Both the position numbers and the translations under genes were made by a program. Under the pieces are notes generated by a model, which worked only from the letters and a program-made list of their open reading frames with translations, had not been told where the DNA came from and ran no database searches. This document shows, piece after piece, positions 9,855 to 17,999 of a stretch of DNA of 64,000 nt. The stretch spans positions 1 to 64,000 of the forward strand of contig CAJONZ010000071.1 of NCBI GenBank assembly GCA_905236065.1. The letters are read 5' to 3'. The stretch is from an uncultured Bacteroidaceae bacterium (GTDB taxonomy: Bacteria > Bacteroidota > Bacteroidia > Bacteroidales > Bacteroidaceae). Numbering within the stretch: position 1 is the stretch's first letter; the number at the start of each line of letters is the position of its first letter.

Positions 9855-11164
9855 AAAAGATTTTCTCTTTTCTCTTTTTGGCCGCATTAAGCGCATCGGC
9901 TTTCGCAGAGACGGACGACAAGTACCATTGGTACTACGACAAAGTGGAAGCCAACCCCACAGGCAAGGGCTTGGTCTATGCTTCAGAGGAAGGCACCGAC
10001 CCAACCGAAGCCGATTTTCAGGCATCCGTGGAAAAACAGTTCGTGGTTTACAGTCTCTCCAGCACCAGCCTCTTTGTCTGGGCTAAACCCGCAGCCGGCT
10101 ATCAGTTTGCCGGATGGTTCCCCGACTACGACGTTTCCATGGCCTCCCTGCTCTCAGCCAGCGAGTCAACCGCCATTTCGGTTAGCACAATGTCCGAGTC
10201 GGAGGACGACATCGTAGAGGGCTACGGATTTGAGCCCGATGCCACCTACTACGGCGTCTTCACCAAGGTAAAGGTGCAGTATGTGCCCGGACAGGAAAAT
10301 GTTGGCTCCATCGACATCGACAAGGTGGCTAACGACTTGGGCGACAACATCACCATCACGGCCACTCCCAGCGACGAGACCATCAAATTCGACTACTGGA
10401 CCGACTCCAAGGGCAATAAAATCACGGCCAATCCCTTCACAGCAACCGTTTCCGACATGGAAACCTACACGGCCCATTTCTCCGGCGAGTCCATCATCAC
10501 CATCGACTTCGGCAAGGCAGGCAGCAAGTTCGTCGCCTTCTCCAGCAACGTCGGTGCCACGCTTGGCGCAGGCATCAAGGCTTACCGGGTGGCTCCTGTC
10601 GTAAAGGCATTCTACGACGATGACTACCACTACATCGAATTCGACGAAAGCGAGAACGCTTGGGGCTATTGGGACAATGTCTATGACGACGATTGGAATA
10701 TTGTTTCCTCCAACTTCGTGAGATATACCGGCCAGGTTCCCGAATTCACGTCTTCCTATAAACTGGAAGAGTTTGGCTACTCCTATTACGCCGGCGATGC
10801 CGCCATCCTGACGGGCGAAGGCGAACTTTCCATCGTGCTCAACGGTGATGACACCCCGTCCGGCTTCAACAACTACCTCGTCCCCACTGCTGACGGCCCC
10901 GTTGACATCGCCTCCCTGCCTGCCACCGACGGCGACAGCAACGCCATGACCTACTACCTCTTCAATGGCCGTGACTTCGTGAAGGCAACCTCTGGCACCG
11001 TGCCACAGGGACAGTGCTACCTTGCCCTCGATGCCACCCAGTATCCGCTTCCCGACACCATCGCTGTTGCTCCCGCCAAGGTGAAGGGCGACATCGACGG
11101 TGACGGCAAGATTACCGTGGCCGACATCACCAAACTAATTGAAATCTACAACCAGGGCAAGTAA
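9851..11164 (+). CDS. Secreted protein with C-terminal dockerin-type Ca-binding repeat
   Basis: Signal peptide; ends GDIDGDGKITVADITKLIEIYNQ; ATGA overlap with upstream gene. Confidence 0.75.
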   Translation: MKKIFSFLFLAALSASAFAETDDKYHWYYDKVEANPTGKGLVYASEEGTDPTEADFQASVEKQFVVYSLSSTSLFVWAKPAAGYQFAGWFPDYDVSMASLLSASESTAISVSTMSESEDDIVEGYGFEPDATYYGVFTKVKVQYVPGQENVGSIDIDKVANDLGDNITITATPSDETIKFDYWTDSKGNKITANPFTATVSDMETYTAHFSGESIITIDFGKAGSKFVAFSSNVGATLGAGIKAYRVAPVVKAFYDDDYHYIEFDESENAWGYWDNVYDDDWNIVSSNFVRYTGQVPEFTSSYKLEEFGYSYYAGDAAILTGEGELSIVLNGDDTPSGFNNYLVPTADGPVDIASLPATDGDSNAMTYYLFNGRDFVKATSGTVPQGQCYLALDATQYPLPDTIAVAPAKVKGDIDGDGKITVADITKLIEIYNQGK

Positions 11165-12252
11165 TGAAACTCCTCTTTTACCTATTCCTGACGGCTTGCT
11201 GTGCCTCCTGCGCACAGCAAGCCTTTACCATTCACGGTCGGGTTCCCGGCTTGCAGGCCGGCGTCGTCATTGGCCTTCTCGATGCCGAGGACCAAACCGT
11301 CGGCGAGATTGCCGTTGACACCGTGAAGGCCGACGGCGAGTTCTTCATCACTGGAAAAATATCCCATCCCACGCTCTGCACCCTGACCACCAACAACCTC
11401 GACCTGATTGCCGACGAAGTGGCTGCTGGCAACTACGACCACGTCCGTTGGACCTACACCCCCGTCTTCGTCGATAACGTCGAAATGGAAGTCCACGTCG
11501 CCCGTTACGACCTCATGGGCGACGAGCCCATCACCGACGACTTCTGCATCACCGGCGGCGAAGCACAGGCCGACTTCAACGAATACAACCAATTGCTCAA
11601 GGCGTCCGACAGCCCCGACCTGAAAGCGCTTGCCCAAACCTTCATCCAGGGCCATCCCACCTCCGTCGTCTCCCTCATGCTGGCCAACCGTATGCTGCAC
11701 AACGCCTACAACCTGACCAAGGAAGAGATAGCGTTCCTGGAGCAAACCATCACGGGTTGTCCGCTCGACACCGCCCGCTACACCGAGTTCCGTCATCGTG
11801 CCGCACTGGCCAGGCAGACTGCCGTCGATAGTTCCATTTCCGATCTCGACATGACGACCCCATCGGGCGAGCCATGCAGCCTCTCCGACGTGGTTGAAAG
11901 CTACAAGGGGCGCTACTTGCTCGTTGACTTCTGGGCCAGCTGGTGTGGCATCTGCCGTGCCGGCACCCCACACCTCAAGGAATACTACGCCCAATATCCC
12001 CGCGAGCAGTTCGACATCATCTCCGTCTCCACCGACGAGAAGCCCGCTGCCTGGCACACCGCCATGGAGAAAGACGCCATGCCCTGGGCACAATACTGCC
12101 TTACGCCGCAAGGAGCCAAGGACTTCTACGAGAAGTATCAGACCATCGGCGTCCCCTACTACCTCATCGTCTCCCCCGAAGGTAAAGTCCTCTGCAACCC
12201 TGGAGGAATAGAGGCCATTCAAGCCAAGCTGAAGGAGCTACTGGGACAATGA
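11164..12252 (+). CDS. TlpA-like thioredoxin-fold lipoprotein with DUF4369-like N-terminus
   Basis: YLLVDFWASWCGICRAGTPHLKEYY; TAATG overlap with previous gene. Confidence 0.88.
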   Translation: MKLLFYLFLTACCASCAQQAFTIHGRVPGLQAGVVIGLLDAEDQTVGEIAVDTVKADGEFFITGKISHPTLCTLTTNNLDLIADEVAAGNYDHVRWTYTPVFVDNVEMEVHVARYDLMGDEPITDDFCITGGEAQADFNEYNQLLKASDSPDLKALAQTFIQGHPTSVVSLMLANRMLHNAYNLTKEEIAFLEQTITGCPLDTARYTEFRHRAALARQTAVDSSISDLDMTTPSGEPCSLSDVVESYKGRYLLVDFWASWCGICRAGTPHLKEYYAQYPREQFDIISVSTDEKPAAWHTAMEKDAMPWAQYCLTPQGAKDFYEKYQTIGVPYYLIVSPEGKVLCNPGGIEAIQAKLKELLGQ

Positions 12253-12275
12253 ACAACGAACAATAAATAATTAAC

Positions 12276-12356
12276 AATCAGCCCCCTCCAAACCTTCCCC
12301 CTATAAGGGCGTGATGCCATCCGGATGGCCCCCCCCCTTGGGGCTTGGGGGACTTT
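12276..12356. repeat. C-rich/G-rich inverted-repeat intergenic element with CCGGATGG core
   Basis: agccccctccaaaccttccccctataagggcgtgatgccatCCGGATGGcccccccccttggggcttggggg. Confidence 0.5.
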
Positions 12357-12364
12357 AATTTTTT

Positions 12365-14050
12365 ATGGACGACAAAAAAGTAATCTTCTCAATGGTCGGA
12401 GTGAGCAAGACCATTCAGCAGAACCAAAAACAAGTGCTCAAAAACATCTACCTCTCCTTCTTCTACGGAGCCAAAATCGGCATCGTCGGCCTGAACGGAG
12501 CCGGTAAATCCACCCTGATGAAAATCATCGCCGGCATCGACCAGCAATACCAGGGCGAAGTCGTCTGGGCACCCGGCTACACCGTCGGCTACCTGCCACA
12601 AGACCCGCCGCTCGACGAGACCAAGACCGTGAAGGAGAACGTCATGGAGGGCGTACAGCACATCTACGACACCCTGCGTGAGTATGACGAAATCAACGAG
12701 AAATTCGGTTTGGAGGAATACTACGGCGACCCCGACAAGATGGAGAAGCTGATGGCTCGTCAGGCTCAGTTGCAGGACGTCATTGATGCCACCGACGCCT
12801 GGAACATCGATGCCAAACTCGACCGGGCCATGGATGCCCTCCACTGCCCGCCCGCAGACTGGGCTGTGACCAATCTCTCCGGCGGTGAACGTCGCCGCGT
12901 CGCCCTCTGCCGCCTGCTCCTCCAGCAGCCCGATGTCCTCCTGCTCGATGAGCCTACCAACCACCTTGATGCTGAGAGTATCGACTGGTTGGAGCAGCAC
13001 CTTCAGCAATATCCCGGTACCGTCATCGCCGTCACCCACGACCGCTACTTCCTCGACGACGTCAGCGAGTGGATTCTTGAACTCGACCGTGGCGAGGGCA
13101 TCCCCTGGAAAGGCAACTACTCCAGCTGGCTTGACCAGAAGAGTCGCCGCATGGCCCAGGAGGAAAAGACCGCCTCGAAGCGACGCAAGGCACTGGAACG
13201 CGAGCTCGAATGGGTACGCATGGCACCCAAGGCTCGTCAAGCCAAGGGAAAGGCCCGTCTGAACTCCTACGACCGAATGCTCAACGAAGAGCAGAAGGAG
13301 AAGGAGGAGAAGCTTGAAATCTTCATCCCCAACGGCCCGCGCCTCGGCAATAAAGTCATCGAGGCCCAGCACGTTGCCAAAGCCTTCGGCGAGAAGACCC
13401 TCTACACCGACCTCAACTTCACCCTGCCGCCCAACGGCATCGTCGGTGTCATCGGCCCCAACGGAGCCGGCAAGACCACCCTCTTCCGCCTCATCATGGG
13501 GCTCGATACTCCCGACAGCGGCACTTTTGAGGTGGGCGAGACCGTCTGTCTGGCTTACGTCGATCAGCAGCACAAGGACATCGACCCGCAGAAGACCGTC
13601 TATCAGGTTGTCAGCCAAGGCAACGAAACCCTCCGCATGGGGGGACGCGACATCAACGTACGAGCTTACCTAAGCAAGTTCAACTTCAGTGGAGCCGACC
13701 AGGAAAAGCTCTGCGGCGTGCTCTCCGGCGGTGAGCGTAACCGTCTTCAGCTCGCCCTCGCCCTCAAGCAGGAAGGCAACGTCCTCCTGCTCGACGAGCC
13801 TACCAACGACATCGACGTCAACACCCTCCGCGCTTTGGAGGAAGGCTTGGAGAACTTCGCCGGCTGTGCCGTTGTCATCAGCCACGACCGTTGGTTCCTC
13901 GACCGTATCTGCACCCACATCCTCGCTTTTGAGGGTGATGGTCAGGTCTTCTATTTCGAGGGCAGCTATACCGACTATGAGGTGAACAAAGCCAAGCGTC
14001 TCGGACTTGAGGAACCTAAACGTATTAAGTACCGCAAGCTAATGGAATGA
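12365..14050 (+). CDS. ettA: Energy-dependent translational throttle protein EttA (ABC-F ATPase)
   Basis: 561 aa; two Walker A (GLNGAGKST, GPNGAGKTT), two LSGGE signatures, ABC-F layout and EttA-like start MVGVSKTIQQNQKQVLKNIYLSFFYGAKIGIVG. Confidence 0.95.
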   Translation: MDDKKVIFSMVGVSKTIQQNQKQVLKNIYLSFFYGAKIGIVGLNGAGKSTLMKIIAGIDQQYQGEVVWAPGYTVGYLPQDPPLDETKTVKENVMEGVQHIYDTLREYDEINEKFGLEEYYGDPDKMEKLMARQAQLQDVIDATDAWNIDAKLDRAMDALHCPPADWAVTNLSGGERRRVALCRLLLQQPDVLLLDEPTNHLDAESIDWLEQHLQQYPGTVIAVTHDRYFLDDVSEWILELDRGEGIPWKGNYSSWLDQKSRRMAQEEKTASKRRKALERELEWVRMAPKARQAKGKARLNSYDRMLNEEQKEKEEKLEIFIPNGPRLGNKVIEAQHVAKAFGEKTLYTDLNFTLPPNGIVGVIGPNGAGKTTLFRLIMGLDTPDSGTFEVGETVCLAYVDQQHKDIDPQKTVYQVVSQGNETLRMGGRDINVRAYLSKFNFSGADQEKLCGVLSGGERNRLQLALALKQEGNVLLLDEPTNDIDVNTLRALEEGLENFAGCAVVISHDRWFLDRICTHILAFEGDGQVFYFEGSYTDYEVNKAKRLGLEEPKRIKYRKLME

Positions 14051-14052
14051 CG

Positions 14053-14090
14053 AAGCTGCTCTTTGGCGATGGGTTGCCAAAGAGCAGCTT
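14053..14090. terminator. Bidirectional intrinsic terminator between convergent genes
   Basis: AAGCTGCTCTTTGGC-gatgggtt-GCCAAAGAGCAGCTT then T-run; perfect 15-bp stem. Confidence 0.9.
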
Positions 14091-14100
14091 TTTTTACTTT

Positions 14101-15243
14101 TTACTTTTTCTGGATTTCTTTCTTGTAGCATCTTCTGCGCTTGACGATTTGGGCGTCGAGGTATTGCCACTGTGTCTGGGTTTTGACGTTTTCCTCAAGG
14201 ATGCAGTTGGTTTCGGCCCATTTGAAGCCCATCTGCTGATAGACGGGGATGAGGTCGGTGAAGAGGAGGGCGTTGATTCCTCGGCCTTGCCAGTCGGGGT
14301 GGACGGCGATGAGGAGGAGCTCTACGCCGTCTTCGTGTTTGAACTTGAGGGATTTGAGCAGGTGGAACCAGCCGAAAGGTAGGAGTTTCCCCTTGGATTT
14401 CTGCAGGGAGCGGACGATGGAGGGCATGGAGATGCCGACGGCGACGACTTGGTTGGTGTCGTCGGTTTCGACGAGGGTGACCATGCGGAGGTCGAGCAGG
14501 GGCAGGTAGGTCTTGACGTAGCCTTCTATCTGGCGGGGTGTCATGCGGGAGTAGCCGAAGAGGGGGCTGTAGGCGTCGTTGATGACGTCGAAGATTTTCT
14601 GCCCGTAGCCGTTCTGGAAGATGTCGCGCTTGCCGTTGAGTTTCTTGATGTGTACTTTCTCGCGCTGCATGACGATTTGGCCGACGCGGGCGTATTTGTC
14701 GGGCACCTTGTCGGGCACGTCCATGTGGAGTTCCATCCACTCGGCTTCTTTCTGGTAGCCGAGTCGTTCGAGGTACTGGGGGTAGTAGGGGTAGTTGTAG
14801 AGGGTGGACATGGTGCCGAGGCGGTCGAAACCTTCGGTGAGCATTCCTTCCTTGTCCATGTCGGTGATGCCCATGGGGCCCTGACAGTGGGTCATGCCGC
14901 GCTCGCGTCCCCATTGCTCCACGGTGTCGAGCAGTGCCTTGGCCACATCGATGTCCTCGATGAAGTCAATCCAGCCAAAGCGTACGTTCTTGACGTTCCA
15001 GGTGGAGTTGGCGCGTTTGTTGATGATGGCGACGACTCGTCCGGCGACTTTCCCGTCTTTGTAGGCGAGGAAAAGTTGCATCTCGCTGAACTCCAGTCCG
15101 GGGTTTTTCTTGGGGTTGAAGGTGTCGCGCAGCGAAAAGTCGAGGTCGGGCACGGCGTAGGGATGGTTCTTGTAGAGCCAGTAGTTGAAGTTGATGAAGG
15201 CGGTGAGGTCTTTGGGGCTTTGTACGGGATGGATTTCTATCAT
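14101..15243 (-). CDS. GNAT-fold acetyltransferase-like protein
   Basis: 380 aa; GRVVAIINKRANS, VAVHPDWQGRGINALLFTDLIPVYQQMGFKWAETNCILEEN. Confidence 0.65.
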   Translation of the reverse strand: MIEIHPVQSPKDLTAFINFNYWLYKNHPYAVPDLDFSLRDTFNPKKNPGLEFSEMQLFLAYKDGKVAGRVVAIINKRANSTWNVKNVRFGWIDFIEDIDVAKALLDTVEQWGRERGMTHCQGPMGITDMDKEGMLTEGFDRLGTMSTLYNYPYYPQYLERLGYQKEAEWMELHMDVPDKVPDKYARVGQIVMQREKVHIKKLNGKRDIFQNGYGQKIFDVINDAYSPLFGYSRMTPRQIEGYVKTYLPLLDLRMVTLVETDDTNQVVAVGISMPSIVRSLQKSKGKLLPFGWFHLLKSLKFKHEDGVELLLIAVHPDWQGRGINALLFTDLIPVYQQMGFKWAETNCILEENVKTQTQWQYLDAQIVKRRRCYKKEIQKK

Positions 15244-15249
15244 GATGCT

Positions 15250-15843
15250 TCAGGAGTTAAACGTTTCTCGGAGTACTTGTTCGACGACGGCGGGGAAGTA
15301 CTGCATTTCAAGCTGGTGTTCTTTCTCGGCGATGGTTTCAACGGTGTCGTCGGGGGAGAGGGAGGTGCGGAACTGGGCGATGATTTCGCCGCCGTCGCAG
15401 ACGGGGCTGACGTAGTGGACAGTCATGCCGGTCTCGGTCTCTCCGGCAGCTTTCACGGCTTCGTGTACGTGGTGGCCCCACATGCCTTTGCCGCCGAACT
15501 TGGGCAGCAGGGCGGGGTGCAGGTTGATGATGCGGCGTGGGTATGCCTGGATGAGGTAGTCGGGGATGAGAGGCAGGAAGCCGGCGAGGACGATGAACTG
15601 GATGTCGTATTGCTGCATGACGGGCAGGACGTTGGCGGGGGTGCCTAATTCCTGCTTGGTGATGAGGACGGTGGGGATGCCCAGTTTCTGGGCTCGCACG
15701 AGGGCATAGGCGTCGGGGCGGTTGCTGACGACGAGTTTTACGGTTACGGGGTTGGACGATGCTGCGTTCTGGTGGGTTTGGAAGTGGCGGATGAGGTTTT
15801 CGCAGTTGGTGCCACTGCCTGAAACAAATATGGCGATGTTCAT
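15250..15843 (-). CDS. purN: Phosphoribosylglycinamide formyltransferase
   Basis: MNIAIFVSGSGTNCENLIRHF; FIVLAGFLPLIPDYLIQAYPRRIINLHPALLPKFGGKGMWGHHVHEAV. Confidence 0.95.
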   Translation of the reverse strand: MNIAIFVSGSGTNCENLIRHFQTHQNAASSNPVTVKLVVSNRPDAYALVRAQKLGIPTVLITKQELGTPANVLPVMQQYDIQFIVLAGFLPLIPDYLIQAYPRRIINLHPALLPKFGGKGMWGHHVHEAVKAAGETETGMTVHYVSPVCDGGEIIAQFRTSLSPDDTVETIAEKEHQLEMQYFPAVVEQVLRETFNS

Positions 15844-15875
15844 TGTTTTTGAAAGTTATTGAGGGGGCTGATTAT

Positions 15876-17999
15876 TCACAAATTCTTATTGAAAAAATCA
15901 ATGAGTTGGCGGCGAAGGTGGAGGCTGGTGCCTGGCCGTTCGCTGATGCTGTGGGTGCGCATGGGGTAAGAGAGTTGGTAGAAGGTCTTGCCCTCCTGGA
16001 CGAGGCGGTTGACGAGCATTTCGCAGTTTTGGTAGTGGACGTTGTCGTCGCCGGTGCCGTGGATGAGGAGGAGGTTACCTTGGAGTCCGCTGACGTAGTT
16101 GATGGGGGAGCCACGGAAGTAGCCGTCGGGGTTTGCCTGTGGGGTGTTCATGTAGCGCTCCTGGTAGATGGTGTCGTAGAGGCGTTGGTCGCTGACGAAG
16201 GCGATGGCGACGCCGGTCTTGAAGATGTGGGGGTAGCGGAACATGCAGTTGAGGGTCTGGCTGCCGCCACCGCTCCAGCCTGTGATACCGATGCGGGTAG
16301 AGTCCATCCATGCGTATTGGCGACAGAGGGACTGGATACCACGTGCCTGGTCTTCGCTGGCGGCGACGCCTACCTCGCCGTAGATGCATTTGCGCCAGTG
16401 GCGACCACGTGGGCTGTTGGCTCCTCGGTTTTCGATGGAGACGACGACGTAGCCTTGCTGGGCGAGGTATTGCCAAAAGAGACTGGTCTCCCAACGGTCT
16501 TGCACGGTGGCGGAGGCGGGTTCGCCATAGACGTAGTCGATGACGGGATATTTCTTGGCGGGGTTGAAGTCGCGGGGCTTAATGATCCAGGCATCGAGCA
16601 GGAGGTTACCGCTTTGCACCTTCACGAGTGTTTTGTTCAGTCCGAGTTCCTTGGCTTTGGCCGTTGCCGCTTCGTTTTGTTCCAGGGTTTCCGTCACGGT
16701 CCATCGGCCTTTCTTGTCCATCTGCAGGATGCGGTATTGGGGCGGTGTGGTGGCGGTGCTGTAGCGTTGCATGGCGTGGTCGCAGGTGGGGGAGAGGTCG
16801 TAGCTGTATTGTCCGGGGCGTTCCTGTGTCTGTATTTTCTCCACCTTGCCATTGCCGTAGAGGCGGGTGCGGTAGAGGTAGCGCTCGGTGGCGCGGTCTG
16901 GCGGTGTGGCCATGAAGTAGAGGTAGCCGTGCTTTTCGTCGAGGGCTACTTCTTCGACGACATCCATGGGAGCGTTGGTGAGGCAGGTCCATTGTTTACC
17001 ATCGGTGGAGACGCGGTAGATGTGTCGCCAACCGTCGCGTTCGCTGGTGAAGGTGAAGTATTTGTTGCCTTTCAGGAAGTGGATGTTGTCGTTGGTCTCC
17101 ACCCAGGCCGAGTCGGTGTCGGTGAGGAGGACTGCCAGTTTCCCATCCTCGTGTTTCCAGACGGTGTTGGTGTTCTGGGCGCGGTTCATCTGCTGGATGA
17201 GCAGAGTGTTGCTGCCGGGAATGTACTCCATGCGTGGCAAGTAGTTTTCACGTGGGTTGCCGGGAATGGGGAGCCAGGTGGTCGTGGCTGTGGCGACCTC
17301 GACAAGACCGATGCGGACGGCGGAGTTGAGGGTGCCGGCCTTGGGGTAGGGGAAGTGTTGCACGGTGGGGTAGAGGCTATCGACGTTGTTGATGATGTCG
17401 AACCAGCCCGTGCCGCTGGTGTTCGACTGCCAGTAGGCAATTTGCCGGCTGTCGCCGCTCCAGCGGAAACCGTCGCGGCAGTCGAATTCTTCCTCATAGA
17501 CCCAGTCGAAGGTGCCGTTGACGATGGTGTCGTTGCCGGAGTGGGTGAGTCGTTGCGGTTGTGCGGTTGCGCGGTCTCGCGGTTCTACGGCTTCCACATA
17601 TATATTATTCTTGCAGACGTAGGCTACCCGCTTGCCGTCGGGGGAGAATTTTGCAAATTGCAGGGAGGCGACGGGCAGGTTTTCGCCCAGCTTGTGGCGG
17701 TCGCCCGTCTGGAGGTTGACCAAATAGAAGTCTCCCCGGGTGGCATAACGCCAAACCCGTTGCCGATTGGTGAAGTCGAGGGCATAGTTGCCGTCGTTGC
17801 TGGTGGCATAGTATGAGTTGACAGCTTGATGGCCGGATGCCTCGTAGGGCATACCGCTCTCGGTCCACTGGACGGCGTCGGGACGCTGGGTGGGCAGTAT
17901 CTTCCACGGCTGCATGGCTTCTTCCAGCGTGAAGGTGGATTGGGCATGGCTGGTCGTACAGTGGAATGCCAAAAGGAGGAGAAGGAGAGGCTTATTCAT
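15876..17999 (-). CDS. S9 family dipeptidyl peptidase IV-like secreted peptidase
   Basis: Start MNKPLLLLLLAFHCTTSHAQ; GITGWSGGGSQTLNCMFRYP (GxSxG), LLLIHGTGDDNVHYQN. Confidence 0.92.
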   Translation of the reverse strand: MNKPLLLLLLAFHCTTSHAQSTFTLEEAMQPWKILPTQRPDAVQWTESGMPYEASGHQAVNSYYATSNDGNYALDFTNRQRVWRYATRGDFYLVNLQTGDRHKLGENLPVASLQFAKFSPDGKRVAYVCKNNIYVEAVEPRDRATAQPQRLTHSGNDTIVNGTFDWVYEEEFDCRDGFRWSGDSRQIAYWQSNTSGTGWFDIINNVDSLYPTVQHFPYPKAGTLNSAVRIGLVEVATATTTWLPIPGNPRENYLPRMEYIPGSNTLLIQQMNRAQNTNTVWKHEDGKLAVLLTDTDSAWVETNDNIHFLKGNKYFTFTSERDGWRHIYRVSTDGKQWTCLTNAPMDVVEEVALDEKHGYLYFMATPPDRATERYLYRTRLYGNGKVEKIQTQERPGQYSYDLSPTCDHAMQRYSTATTPPQYRILQMDKKGRWTVTETLEQNEAATAKAKELGLNKTLVKVQSGNLLLDAWIIKPRDFNPAKKYPVIDYVYGEPASATVQDRWETSLFWQYLAQQGYVVVSIENRGANSPRGRHWRKCIYGEVGVAASEDQARGIQSLCRQYAWMDSTRIGITGWSGGGSQTLNCMFRYPHIFKTGVAIAFVSDQRLYDTIYQERYMNTPQANPDGYFRGSPINYVSGLQGNLLLIHGTGDDNVHYQNCEMLVNRLVQEGKTFYQLSYPMRTHSISERPGTSLHLRRQLIDFFNKNL

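Noticed and set aside
12365-14050. ABC-F protein as an antibiotic-resistance factor
   Set aside because: Length and sequence style fit the housekeeping EttA subgroup.
14101-15243. GNAT at 14.1-15.2 kb as a toxin-type GNAT
   Set aside because: It is a long (380 aa) stand-alone protein without a small partner ORF, unlike the 30.3-kb module.
15843-17816. 657-aa + strand ORF (and similar long ORFs such as 14449-15648 + and 827-2011 -)
   Set aside because: Antisense to strongly recognisable genes (DPP-IV, GNAT/purN, SusC); low-complexity V/G/D- or H/R-rich translations typical of shadow ORFs in GC-rich coding DNA.
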